Shown here: one piece after another, positions 24,201 through 31,669 of the stretch | Layout: each line of letters opens with the position of its first letter | How positions within the stretch are numbered: the stretch's first letter is position 1 | NCBI GenBank assembly: GCA_029948255.1 | Contig: JALIZF010001783.1 | Span: forward strand, 558,001-622,000 | Direction: 5' to 3' | DNA: 64,000 nt | DNA from: Telmatactis stephensoni | Lineage: Eukaryota > Cnidaria > Anthozoa > Actiniaria > Isophelliidae | Program-made: the position numbers and the translations under genes | Notes under the pieces: model-generated | Database searches by the model: none | The model's input: only the letters and a program-made list of their open reading frames with translations | Told to the model about the DNA's origin: nothing

Positions 24201-24380
24201 CTATTTAAGGTCAAATTGTGGCTTCTTGAATTTATTTATTGATACTGAATATCTGGTCTAAAACTGTTATGGGAAATCGAGCAGCGAAAACTCACCTTTA
24301 ACTGGTCGACTTTTTACGGCTCCCACGAAGACTAAAGACACAAAAATGAAACTCCACAAAAACGCAACTCGCAAAGTCAT
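2850..24380 (-). CDS. Large secreted/cell-surface adhesion-type protein (EGF-like, cadherin, beta-sandwich repeats, Asp-box), 3' end outside window
   Basis: Fourteen exons were joined by hand: 24296-24380, 21809-21977, 20438-20529, 18362-19207, 17559-17815, 17229-17387, 16129-16396, 14968-15239, 12752-13191, 11719-11881, 10966-11155, 10195-10239, 5226-5270, 2850-3095. Every junction is GT-AG and every phase agrees, giving 1092 codons and one extra base. Order of parts: signal peptide; Cys-rich segment; EGF-like segment; one cadherin repeat starting at a VHPPKF linker; basic RKKRERR site; repeated modules with recurring 'HPL/NPL...' and 'NGSKYW' motifs; an Asp-box-like 'TTDGGASWN'; then a 'NWYAIT' segment. 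N-x-S/T sites are frequent. The repeat modules resemble DUF11-like extracellular beta-sandwiches, but that is a guess. The protein is probably extracellular. No transmembrane segment lies in the window; the final donor at 2849 shows it continues. I do not recognise an ortholog. Exon structure is well supported; function is not. Confidence 0.82.
3293..3947. mobile_element. TTAA-flanked MITE with CACGTG palindromes
   Basis: Begins GGCCTGGGT, ends ACCCAGGCC, and is bounded by TTAA at 3289-3292 and 3948-3951. TTAA targets are typical of piggyBac or Kolobok elements. No coding capacity. It contains GTCACGTGAC at 3615-3624 and two related sites. Confidence 0.75.
4050..4187. mobile_element. Foldback MITE, 'TATGAGTGGGAA' family (degenerate)
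   Basis: Contains the family core (aatgttttgatagacatcac) and a CACTGATACGAAAACTG right end. Confidence 0.55.
4488..4878 (+). repeat. tRNA-derived SINE
   Basis: The head (about 4494-4555) has an A box (GTGGCCGAGCGGTGAGAG) and a B box (CGTTCGATTCCCGG) as in Ser/Leu-type tRNA. It is followed by a body with CCGGGTTCTCCGG and an ATTTATTTATTTATTT tail. The head plus body plus short repeat tail indicates a SINE rather than a working tRNA gene. Confidence 0.75.
5226..5270 (-). CDS. Exon 13: 45-nt exon with Asp-box-like motif
   Basis: It encodes ISCFYTTDGGASWN, close to the Asp-box (BNR) consensus S-x-D-x-G-x-x-W. Phase 1 both sides. Only the inner of two adjacent AG acceptors (ctacag and cgcag, 5 bases apart) keeps the frame. 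Confidence 0.7.
5440..5530. repeat. Low-complexity CCCTCC/CCTTCC tract
   Basis: Pyrimidine-rich simple sequence in the intron between exons 12 and 13. Confidence 0.6.
5938..6200 (+). repeat. Possible decayed tRNA-derived SINE
   Basis: An A-box-like TAGCGCAGCGGTCTAAGG and a B-box-like GGGTTACAGATTCGAGCCC lie about 220 bases apart, followed by T-rich sequence. Spacing is far too wide for a tRNA. Confidence 0.35.
6422..8230. mobile_element. 1.8-kb foldback DNA element with subterminal tandem repeats
   Basis: The outer ends match the 'GATTCCAT...CCGTG' MITE at 9366-9541. Both arms carry about seven copies of a 25-30 bp unit, ATCTGTAAAACATGGACTGGACTGA (6505-6722), in inverse orientation (7880-8108). 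The middle (6776-7840) has no convincing gene, so the element looks non-autonomous. Open frames in the arms are simple repeat translation. Confidence 0.75.
8770..9060 (-). repeat. Inverted relative of the 57972-59497 element
   Basis: On the minus strand this matches 58290-58520 and 58755-58975: CAACAGCTATTAGTGTTTGC..., ATACCAGTTTATTCAACTT..., TTTCAGATGTTTTAT...ACGTGACC. The following GAAACGG(C/G)TCGG block near 9138 also recurs at 59030. Confidence 0.7.
9236..9680. mobile_element. MITE pair: direct 130-bp repeats around a foldback element
   Basis: Two direct copies of TTTATATAATATT(C/T)ATCGAAAC...CCAATCAGAGCGCGCGTAA (9236-9360 and 9546-9675) flank a near-perfect foldback at 9366-9541 that starts AGATTCCATTTTTCCGTG and ends with its inverse. 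The same association occurs inverted at 14575-14900. Confidence 0.7.
10195..10239 (-). CDS. Exon 12: 45-nt linker exon
   Basis: A Ser/Pro-rich linker (QSAGKPSVDSSPLP) between acceptor gttttaaag and donor CCAG|gtaagc, phase 1 on both sides, so it could be skipped without a frame change. Confidence 0.65.
10310..10475. repeat. Foldback element in intron
   Basis: Inverted arms TCATCATCAGA...TGGAAATTAAACAGA and TCTGTTTAATTTCCA...TCTGATGATGA. Confidence 0.65.
10966..11155 (-). CDS. Exon 11: beta-sandwich-like module
   Basis: Sixty-three codons plus one base, acceptor aattgaag and donor CCAG|gtcagg. It ends VCCIYNNPP, a Cys-containing linker into two 45-nt exons. Confidence 0.78.
11260..11310. repeat. 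Poly-C/CCTCC tract
   Basis: Homopolymer-rich low-complexity sequence within an intron. Confidence 0.7.
11395..11532. repeat. Foldback element in intron
   Basis: Long near-perfect arms (GTGTCGTCACGCAACGCTTCCC and inverse) around CACAAAACGTTTC. The small frames on both strands here are its translation. Confidence 0.7.
11719..11881 (-). CDS. Exon 10: beta-sandwich-like module
   Basis: Fifty-four codons plus one base. 'FNITISHDNQFSEQHA' followed by 'LPPYVIF' resembles the strand-turn-LP pattern of DUF11-type repeats. Donor CTAACG|gtaagg. Confidence 0.8.
12752..13191 (-). CDS. Exon 9: beta-sandwich-like module with NGSKYW motif
   Basis: 146 codons, phase 0 in and phase 2 out (AAAAA|gtaagg). It contains the NGSKYW motif and a Cys-rich tail (TAESCCNGK). 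Confidence 0.82.
13300..13475. mobile_element. Foldback MITE in intron
   Basis: Arms TCTCTGTACTGTGATATAAACACGATGG...GAGCACTCGAAAAGCAAG and inverse, with CGGCTACGCCTCCTGTTCC at the centre. A shorter relative lies at 14276-14400. Confidence 0.7.
14030..14095 (-). repeat. tRNA-like SINE head
   Basis: The minus strand reads TATAGCTCAGTAGTATAGTGGTTAAAAGC (A-box region) and CGGGTTCGAATCTC (B box). Extra bases between the boxes and lack of a clean acceptor stem argue against a functional tRNA. Confidence 0.5.
14575..14900. mobile_element. MITE pair (inverted relative of 9236-9680)
   Basis: TTACGCGCGTTCTGATTGG...ATATTATATAAAAC is followed at 14749 by AGATTCCATTGTTCCGTG and ends at 14900 with CACGGAAAAATGGAATCT. 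Confidence 0.7.
14968..15239 (-). CDS. Exon 8: beta-sandwich-like module
   Basis: Phase 1 in, phase 0 out (GTCGAG|gttagt). It contains KVRQNMNPLVELNAFVKLAY and KVGSIMELEFKILLRKI, the same strand pattern as in exons 6 and 9. Confidence 0.82.
15683..16102. repeat. Foldback and partial TTAA-type element in intron
   Basis: Inner arms GGTATAGGAGACTGCCTTAA-like and TTAAGGCAGATTCATATACC; GTCACGTGAC at 15765-15774. The right end ACCCAGGCC|TTAA at 16090-16102 equals the end of the 3293-3947 element; its matching left end was not found. Confidence 0.5.
16129..16396 (-). CDS. Exon 7: beta-sandwich-like module
   Basis: Acceptor ...ttccacag. The best donor is CAAA|gtgaga, which leaves phase 1 and fits exon 8. 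A weaker donor lies about 20 bases further on in the same phase. Residues include DVLIFDTECSHLNTSTANA and several N-glycosylation sites. Confidence 0.8.
16627..16775. mobile_element. Foldback MITE, 'TATGAGTGGGAA' family
   Basis: TTCGTATGAGTGTGAAACGG...GTGCCGTTTTCACACTCACA, with the CCGTGACCGTG and TCTATGAAAACATTC family cores. Confidence 0.7.
17229..17387 (-). CDS. Exon 6: beta-sandwich-like module with NGSKYW motif
   Basis: Fifty-three codons, phase 0 at both ends. 'VNVSDHPLVANGSKYWNGAG' closely parallels 'VLLNDHPNILNGSKYWPAVG' in exon 9, showing internal duplication of the module. Confidence 0.82.
17559..17815 (-). CDS. Exon 5: beta-sandwich-like module
   Basis: Acceptor ...gactttcag, donor CTAACG|gtaaca; phase 1 in, phase 0 out. 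It carries FDVDTTLYYRMTIDMP and a Gly/Asn-rich loop. It aligns by eye with the start of the modules in exons 8 and 11. Confidence 0.8.
18040..18300. repeat. Degenerate 'ACCACCTCTCTACAATG' repeats and a CAA microsatellite
   Basis: Intron 4 contains imperfect direct repeats of ACCACCTCTNTACAATG and, at about 18183-18224, a (CAA)n run. On the minus strand this adds Cys/Ser-like low-complexity translation that is not coding. Confidence 0.75.
18362..19207 (-). CDS. Exon 4: cadherin repeat, furin-like site and first beta-sandwich module
   Basis: This 846-nt exon opens with a linker-like NVHPPKFF and a cadherin repeat with KATDED, then ITSG, then FAIDMHTGELRL, near the usual LDRE position. Next comes a dibasic cluster, RKKRERRS. 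The rest is a glycosylation-rich module (NNSF, NLTAS, NQS, NCSS) ending before a T|gtaagt donor. The frame continues into the intron and a CAA microsatellite, but only the part before the donor is coding. Confidence 0.85.
19227..19610. repeat. Two adjacent foldback elements in intron 3
   Basis: One has TTATTATATTTTGAAAATAAT and inverse at 19227-19486. The other has CAATTATTGAATTCG...AGGATATGGG and inverse at 19489-19606. Confidence 0.55.
19708..19932 (-). repeat. tRNA-derived SINE with (GATTT)n tail
   Basis: The minus-strand head has A box TAGCGTAGTGGTTAAGCC and B box GGTGTTCGAGTCCG (19866-19930). The body ends in four GATTT repeats (about 19715-19733), the usual SINE 3' tail. Confidence 0.7.
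19993..20162. mobile_element. Foldback MITE, 'TATGAGTGGGAA' family
   Basis: AAGCGGTTTTCATATGAGTGGGA...CATATGAAAACCACTCT. It preserves the sequence GTCAGTACCGTAATTTCTATAAAAAC, which is the unoccupied form of the site invaded by the 17.3-kb element. Confidence 0.8.
20369..20412. promoter_or_regulatory. Two perfect RFX-type X-box palindromes
   Basis: GTCACCATGGTAAC (20369-20382) and GTTACCATGGTAAC (20399-20412) both match the 14-base RFX X-box pattern at every position. They are 30 bases apart, just inside the intron after exon 3. Function is inferred from the motif only. Confidence 0.45.
20438..20529 (-). CDS. Exon 3: EGF-like segment
   Basis: Thirty codons between acceptor gtattgaag and donor CCAG|gtagcc, phase 2 in and phase 1 out. 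This is exactly the phase change needed between exons 2 and 4. The spacing C-LNGN-C-VGKD-C-A-C-SACWRGKS-C is that of the C-terminal half of an EGF module. Confidence 0.75.
20945..21660. repeat. MITE-rich stretch with GCGCGC ends
   Basis: Contains ACAACACT(T)GATACTAATCTCGC(A/G)ATCTGATTGGTTGATTAGAG, repeated at 42640-42690, and a foldback at about 21455-21650 (GAAATAGAAAACTTTC...GCGCGTTTTCTATTTC). Confidence 0.6.
21809..21977 (-). CDS. Exon 2: cysteine-rich N-terminal segment
   Basis: Acceptor ...attaaacag and donor AAAAG|gtatac. Phase 1 in and phase 2 out, matching both neighbours. It encodes a Cys-rich stretch (GECGCQCHEE, later VECSKCIVECK), likely disulfide bonded. The longer open frame on the same strand here is a shadow. 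Confidence 0.72.
22640..22730. repeat. CCCCT / TTCTTC simple repeats
   Basis: Pyrimidine tract in intron 1; the small frames on both strands are its translation. Confidence 0.75.
24296..24380 (-). CDS. Exon 1: start codon and signal peptide
   Basis: The ATG at 24380-24378 opens a 28-residue N-terminus: a short basic start (MTLR), a hydrophobic core (FLWSFIFVSLVFVGA), then VKSRPVK. This is a textbook secretory signal peptide, with cleavage probably after an alanine near residue 21. The exon ends in G|gtgagt (phase 1). It explains the extracellular domains downstream. Confidence 0.85.
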
Positions 24381-25154
24381 GTTGAAGACCTTGTTCTCGC
24401 CTAAAACGAGCGAAAGAGAACAAAACTTCAATTTTCAATGTTTGCACCTGCTAAAAGCGATCTTCCTTCGCCAAGAAATGTCTTTGATGTTTACCTTAGA
24501 GCTAGTCAATCATTGGTTATTGCGAATTGACAAAAAACAGCTTCTAGCTCATTTAAAATTCAAAGCTTAAGTCAATAAAAATTGAGATATGATAATGCCT
24601 TTGCGAGAACTTCACTTTCAAAATATAGATTAATGACTTTGTAACTATACTGGCTTGCGTTCTCGTTGCTATGCAAGAGTTTTAATGACAAGCTAGAATA
24701 AGTGACCTTAAACACAGAAAAAGTAAAACAAAAGAGAGCATGCAAAATTGATGAAGCTCATTGCAAAAAAATCGTTTTTCAATTTTTTATAGTTTTGTCA
24801 GTAATTGATACTTTCTTTTGAAACGTTGTTACATTACAGCTATATTGACCACCATTCAAATTGATCATGAATTTACCTTTTGAACATGATATCTAGAACT
24901 GTATGCCAATAAAGAGAAGTATTAAAATATCACATTTTCAGAATAGAAATATATTTGTATAGTACCCGGCAGATCGTCAACGTAACGCTATAAACACGAC
25001 GGGATGATTAATAAAAATATTCACTTGCCAATCCATATAAATTTATTGAAATTATTTTTACTGTGTAAAATAATAAACCAAAAGAGCTGAGAAAAAGGAA
25101 ACAGAAAATGGTAAAAAGGCATAGACTGAAAAAAGGAAAGGGAGAAAAGAAAGA

Positions 25155-25265
25155 AAAAAGAACAAAAGAAAGAAAGAAAAAAGAACAAAAGGAAGGAAGG
25201 AAGGAAAGAAAGAAAGAAAGAAAGGAAGAAAGAAAGAAGAAAGAAAGAAGAAAGAAAGAAAGATT

Positions 25266-25343
<78 letters not shown>

Positions 25344-25366
25344 AAGAAAGAAAGAAAGAAAGAAAT
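25155..25366. repeat. GAAA/GGAA and (GATA)n microsatellite
   Basis: GAAA-type units are followed by a long pure GATA run at about 25265-25341. Long Ser/Leu/Phe frames on the minus strand are artefacts of it. Confidence 0.9.
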
Positions 25367-27235
25367 TCAAACAAGCAGTCTATTGCAAAACATCACAAAC
25401 AAATTACTGAACGATGACACTTTCAGAGCAGTTTTCAAAAACAGGTGATAATAGCTTATCTCGATAGCCAAGCTTAAAACTAAAATATAATCAAAAAGTA
25501 CTGAAAGGACTGTCACGTGAAACTGTCAAAGGAATTGCTTCATTATCAAGTAACTGCAATTATAGATGTATTACATTGTAGAATATTGCCAAAAATTTCA
25601 ATGTTTGCAAAAGCTGTTTTCTTATGCTGATCACGTGATAATTACCCTGGATATCAGAGGTTTTATCCCGCCACTCTCTCTCTCCCAAAGGCGAAGGCTC
25701 GACAAGGCCAGAGGGTCGCGTTTCTCCCTAGATAATTACTGGCCACAGCGGGAATGATATCTAGTGAATAATTTTTCGAGTTATAATGGACTGAAAATAC
25801 ACTTTTTGAACTTAATTCTTTGCCAAGATCCCAGTCGAACATGCTCAAGGTTTATAGTGAAATTCTTCATGGGTATGTTTCTATGGATACAACTGATAAT
25901 ATTTAGTCCTAGCTATTTGCACGCTAAAATTTCACAGAAACGTCTTATACACAGAAATTTCTTATACAGTAGAACCCGCCCGTTAACTCAAACTCCCAAT
26001 ATTTATTTAGTATTTATTATTTATATTCAGAATAATTCGAGTCGGCGGGGGCTCGCCGAATTACAGCGAAAATCGTTGCATCGCAACTCCAACGTCGGTA
26101 AGATTTTGGTCTTTTCTGTTCCGTCCATATCATTCTTGGGGGCGGAGCTTTCACGAACTCGTTCAATGATTGGTTGATTTGAAAGAAGCTCCATCCCCAA
26201 ACTGATTGACGGCTCAGAAAAACCCAAAATCAAAACAAATTTTTTAATTTGCTGGTCGCGATGCAACGATTTTAGCTGTAATGGTGTCGAGTTTCACGTA
26301 TGCTCTCTGTAATGTGCTCAAGTATCTGTCTTTTGGACATTAACGAATCTCATGCCAGCCCCACGCGAAATAAACCAGAAACCAAAATTCCATGAGATTC
26401 AGAATCGCTCTTCTACAGTTTACATTGCTATTAGGAAAAAAATCAAGATTCTTGTACAGTAGTCCGTTTTGCCGTTTATTGACCCCGGGGGGAGTGGGTG
26501 GGGGGGGGGGGGGGGGGGGGGGGGTGTGGACACTCCCCAGGCATTTTTTTACGGGGATGCTCCGCCCTCACACTGCATGATATGATCAGCCCCTTACCTT
26601 TCTAATATACCGAATTTCGGCAAAACGAGGACCCGTTTAATATACCGTTTAGCTTTTTTATATCTTTGATGTTAACAGTTATTTCTTTATTTTGAAAAAC
26701 TATTTCTAAGGCCGCTATATGTACACGAGCGTTTGGCTTGAATGCTGGTTTCACTCTAGGACCCTTTTCTATATACCCAAAAATTGCAAACTCGCTACCC
26801 TTTGGTTTGACCAAAAATTGCAGATTCCCTATCCTTTTCCATACCTCTGATCTGGCCTCAAAAAGGTACACTCCTTTTGGGCGGAGCATCCCCATATAGC
26901 AAATATATGGCAGTCCTCCCCTAGACTCCTACGCAGGCGTTTTTAGTATCGAAAATTTACTGGATCGAGACTACCTATAAACGCCTGCGTATAGTTCGAG
27001 TTAATAGCGGGGAAGTAGACTTAATCGAGTTCGAGTTATCCAATAGCAAATAACAGTGAAAATGTGGTTGAAACGAGAAACGGAAATTTGTTCGAGTAAG
27101 GCGAGCTTTTTTAGTACCCATAATGCAACTGTACTGATCTCGAGCATTTCTTTCAAGTACCGAACTCCTTCGATATCCGTAATGCGAAATAAAGCATGGA
27201 TATGTGAAGACACTTCAGTAGATGTTGAACTAGAG

Positions 27236-27380
27236 TCGCTTTCGTATGAGTGGGAAACTTACCGTACCGTATCGTAACTGTACCAGTATCATAGTTTCTA
27301 TAAAAACATTTGAAATTCCCGCTGTAACCGTATCGTATCGTAACCGTACAGTGTTCCCACTCATACGAAAAAGCACTCTA
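27236..27380. mobile_element. Foldback MITE, 'TATGAGTGGGAA' family
   Basis: TTTCGTATGAGTGGGAA...TTCCCACTCATACGAAA, about 360 bp upstream of the RIBC2 start codon. Confidence 0.75.
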
Positions 27381-27606
27381 ATACACACGAATATATACGC
27401 GAGGAAGAAAGGTTATTAGTCACTCTCTTTAATTTTTCGAGTTTTGTATTTGACACTTTAGCATTCATCCCTTTTTTTTTAAGAAAAGGAAAAAAAGAAA
27501 GAAAGTAAAAAGAAAATGAAACGAAAAAAAAAAATCGCCTGAGTAGGGTTCCTGTGTAAAATGTTTTCGAGGAAGATTGAATCGAGTGCAAGGCATTCTG
27601 GGTAAT

Positions 27607-27620
27607 GGTCGCATAGCAAC
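27607..27620 (+). promoter_or_regulatory. Candidate RFX X-box upstream of RIBC2
   Basis: GGTCGCATAGCAAC, 120 bases before the ATG, fits the 14-base X-box pattern at 12 positions with the AGCAAC half intact. RFX factors control ciliary genes, and RIBC2 is one. Confidence 0.35.
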
Positions 27621-27739
27621 AGCTCCAAAGCAAACTCGAGGTGTGTGTATAAAGAAACTACAGCAACCAGAGAAAATAGAATTTTGCAAGAATCGCAGCA
27701 GTAAAAACAGCGATTTTTGACTAGAACTGCAACGCAAAC

Positions 27740-30700
27740 ATGTATAAACTTGATCTTCCAGTTGATTTAAAAGAAAATGCAGCCATCGAACGCAGACGAA
27801 ACAGAGAATTGCAGAGACAAAGCAGGATTTTTAATGCCCGCGTTCGAACCATAGGAGTGAGTATTAAGACTTATTGCAATTATTCCACGTAAACTGAACT
27901 AAATGTTGTTATAATCTTCAGGTGGAAGAATGATTTTTAAAGTTTATAATTTTTGAAATATGTAATGATGTTTCACTTCGTTTGGGTAAGGAATTTTGGC
28001 AATAAAGAAAAGATTTTCAATTTGTGATAAGATTCAAGACTAGAGGAATAGACATTTAAGCTTATCCTTGTGTTTGATAACTTGAATTGCTATCAAAATC
28101 TAACCTGTTTTTCTTGATAGATTGATGTCCAAGCTATTGAAGAACAAGTGAACGAAAGAAGAAGACAAGAAGAGGAAGAAAGAAGGAGGCACAATGCTTT
28201 TGGTAAGTTGATCTTCTATTTGTTGATCCCAAGTTTTTGAAATTTTGAGCTATTTAAGTTATGTCCATCTTTACTTTACTTTAAGTACTTTACTTTATTT
28301 AACCACGGTACTCTCAAGACTTAACGTAACAACCAGATAAATGATAAAGTAATGTTCACTAATTAAAATATACAAACGTAACAATATAAATAAGAAAAAA
28401 AGGAGAAGGACTAGAGCGAAAACAATATATTAACCATGAAACAGGTACTATAAACTAAATAGTACAAATAGCTCGAATTAAACAATAAAGAACAAAGGAT
28501 TTTGCAACTGTTTGGTGCTATTTAGTGGGTTTTTACATGACACTAGGATCATCCTAGCAGGCGAATCGTCCTACCTGCTATACATTCACTGCATTCTGTT
28601 TACATGAAAATTTGTCTTCATTTCAGTATTAGGATCATCCTACTATCCTACCATCCTGTCTTGCTGGTAGTGATATCCTAGCACTAGGAGTATGTTTCAG
28701 TCATGTAAACAGAAAAAGTAGAGATACTTTGCCAACTAGGAATTAGGAAACGAGCCACTGTTGTAGTTCAGGTGATCTAGGACAAGGCAATCACTCATTT
28801 CTTTGAACTCTGCTTCAGGTTGCTTTGGGCATGTAAACTAAACATAAAAGTTGGTTTGCCTGCTAGGATGATCCTAGTGCTAGGATTATTCTGAGGCCAT
28901 GTAAACACCCCCTTAGTTGCTAAGTTGTTTCATGGTTTTAGTGTTAATTAGTGCTCAATAAATGCCTTTAATAAACACATACCAAAAACATGCCTGCCTT
29001 CTTGTACATTTGTACTCTTACAAGCTAGGCCACTGACCATTAAGTAATGTTGTGATTTACAGTTGTTGTACATATTTAATGATTTATATTTATTTGGTAA
29101 ATAAAAGCTTGTTGATTACTGAAATTTTTTTCCAAACAACTTGTAGCTGCTGATATGACGAGGAATGACAAGATCTGTGCTTTAATGCAAAAACGCCAAG
29201 AGCATGATATCCGAGAACTTAACAAGGAGGTAGTGACCTTCCGCATGGAGCACCAACGCCCAGAAGACACCCGTGAATGGGACCTTAATGACCCCGACTA
29301 CCTAAAGAAAGACAAGCCAGCTAGAGTGTCTGATGATGACCCTAGGTGTGGTATTGCCTCCTTGCAGAAGTTTATGGGTGAAGACTTGAATTCTAAAGAA
29401 AGGAGGAAGTTACAACAAGAGCAAATGAGGTATGAGGAATTTTTCATTTGATGACTTTGTGGATGTGTTGTTGTATAGTCCCAGAAAATATCTATATCAT
29501 ACAATGGAGGGAAATGGAATTTCTGTAGGGAAGAAGAGTCAAAGACAGGACAAAATTAGAGTTTGTATGGGAGGATGGGAGAAAATTAGGAGTTCACAGG
29601 TTGTAGGCAATCCATAAATTGACAAATTCTTTCTGTGGTGGGATATGGATAATTTTTCAGAAACCACACATTATCTCTTTCAGTGACAGTTCTGCCAGTG
29701 TGACTCCATTCATCCATGGATATAATCTGTAGGGCACTGAATGTACAGAAATCTCAAAAAATCAGGGGGTTCCTCAAATTTTCTGTCAAATTACATGGTC
29801 TCATTAGCAAAAAAGTCATCCCAACAATATTATTGTAAACATGGACACAAAGCTCACATTGAGCATTATATCTTCAATGTAACTACCTGTCTCAAGGGCA
29901 AATGAATAACATAATAACATACTTGGCCTCATTAAGTAATTATATATGATTTTAAGTGACATTTTCTAATATGTTATTAATATTGGTCTATTAGAGAGTG
30001 GACCAAGCAACAATCAGATGAGAAAAACCAATCACTTGCGAACCAAAAATATGCAGAACACTTGTATGACCTCAAAGCAAGAGAAATGGATCAAAGGGCA
30101 TGTGAACTGGCCAGAGCTGAAGCTGAATGTCGCCGTGCAATTAACATGGCTACCAAAGACTTCAATGATGCTCTTGAAAGAGAGAGAAGGACAAAGGAAG
30201 AGTTAGACAAACAACAGGAGCAAGATGATAACTTTACAGAAATCTCCAACCATGTGTTTGGGGATATGTTGACTGAGAACCCAGATGTATCCCAGAGTGC
30301 TTTTGGACCACATAGAGTTATTACTGATAGATGGAAGGGAATGAGCCCAGCTCAGTTGGCACAGATACGATACATTCAAGAGGAACAGCTCAAAGAAAAA
30401 GAGGTTAGTTTGAAAAGCTAGCCTAAGAAGACATGATTGTGCTAAGGAGATATAGACTGTGGCTCAAAATTGAAGAAGAACTGTAAAGCCTGGTTTTCAC
30501 TAGCGACGCAAGCACAAGCACAAGCAACATACGCAGACTCAGTATCATATGTATCACATAGGTGCGAAAAAAGACAATCTCTGCTAATGAACAGTACACT
30601 ACTGAGTCTGCGTGTTGCTTGCACTTGTGCTTGCGTCGCTAGTGAAAACCAGGCTTAAGAAATGCTTCCCCCATTTAGTTTAAAATTGTTAAAATCAAAG

Positions 30701-31443
30701 TACCTTTTGAAACACAAACTGAAATTATTTGTGTTGCAATCAACAGAGACTTAAAAAAGAAGAGGAAGAACGCCAAAAGGAATATGAAAGACTTCTTCTC
30801 ACACAAGCTAAAGCTGGTATATTAATGGAGAGAGAAATTGAAAGAAAGAGAAAACAACAAGAACAAGACCAGGCTCTTGAAAACCAAAGACTTGCAGCAG
30901 AGCAAAAAGCACAGTAAGTTTTCACTGTTAGCTTTTTAGAAGATGGGAAGAGATTGCCTGTGAGTTCATGACACCTAAGGCTGTGCTGTAGTTATAAGTG
31001 CCCAGGTGCTTGAGTTGACTAACACTAAAAGTTTTGGCCTTGGACCACTAAAAATTAATAGACAGTATAGACTGTATGGTAAAGCTGGTTTGGTAGGAAC
31101 CCATGCAAGGGCTCGACTTTGATATTTGTTAGATCACTGCTGAAGTCTTGACAGCTTCAACACAAGCATAATAAGTGTAACAGCCTTATAGTGTCATATA
31201 TGCTGTTTGGAAGCAGTGTTTTTTTGTTGTTTTTTTCATGCCTCTGTGATACAAGTCTGCCTATAATGTTGCTTGTGCAAATAGTTAATGTGTGATTCAG
31301 ACCTTAGCATTGAGTTCCTCAGCTTATTGTCTTACCATCATTTTCTCAATTTCTTCCACAGCCAAGATTTCATCAACAAAGAAGTTTATTCTAATCCCCC
31401 AACAGCAGCTTACTTTATGCAATTTAACACTACAAGCAGATGA
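27740..31443 (+). CDS. RIBC2: RIB43A-like with coiled-coils protein 2 (ciliary microtubule inner protein)
   Basis: Six exons: 27740-27856, 28121-28202, 29147-29429, 29995-30403, 30747-30913, 31362-31443. All junctions are GT-AG with agreeing phases, giving 379 residues, about the length of vertebrate RIBC2. It begins [20 protein letters not shown], continues with [11 protein letters not shown], and ends [10 protein letters not shown], all hallmarks of RIB43A/RIBC2. Nearly all of the protein is charged, Glu/Arg/Lys-rich coiled coil without a membrane segment or signal peptide. Family knowledge: RIB43A proteins lie inside the A-tubule wall of ciliary and flagellar doublet microtubules and stabilise them. 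RIBC1 is the alternative paralog, but the ends fit RIBC2 better. The gene looks complete and undamaged. Confidence 0.93.
28525..28912. mobile_element. Foldback MITE in RIBC2 intron 2
   Basis: GGGTTTTTACATGACACTAGGATCATCCTAGCAGGC at the left pairs with GCCTGCTAGGATGATCCTAGTGC...CATGTAAACACCCC at the right. Internal ACTAGGATCATCCTA motifs repeat. Confidence 0.7.
30487..30655. mobile_element. Harbinger-type MITE in RIBC2 intron 4
   Basis: Near-perfect foldback AGCCTGGTTTTCACTAGCGACGCAAGC and inverse, with a TAA duplication on each side (30484-30486, 30656-30658). TWA duplications are typical of PIF/Harbinger. Confidence 0.75.
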
Positions 31444-31663
31444 ATCAAAATCACTTTAGAAATATGTGTATATATTTTATTCACTTTTAATTAATTAAAG
31501 GAAACAGGGGGTTGATCTGGTGAATATTTGACAAACACTTTTGTGGTGAATTTTTATATTTTAATACTTTATGTCTTAATTGAATATACAAATTGTCTTG
31601 TGAGCCAACATAATCTTATTTGTAAAAATGCAGTGATTTTCTTTATATGATAATTAATTGAAA

Positions 31664-31669
31664 AATAAA
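31664..31669 (+). promoter_or_regulatory. Polyadenylation signal of RIBC2
   Basis: AATAAA, 221 bases after the stop codon, in AT-rich sequence. Confidence 0.5.

Larger units (their letters stand above)
24381..27739. other. Intergenic, divergent genes; repeats only
   Basis: It separates the start of the minus-strand adhesion-type gene from RIBC2. It holds a GAAA/GATA microsatellite, foldbacks (26062-26281, 26552-26897, 26910-26996), a poly-G run near 26492-26524 and a MITE (27236-27380). No exon was recognised. Confidence 0.6.

Noticed and set aside
25008..25374. Leu/Ser/Tyr-rich 120-codon minus-strand frames
   Set aside because: They are translations of GATA and GAAA repeats.
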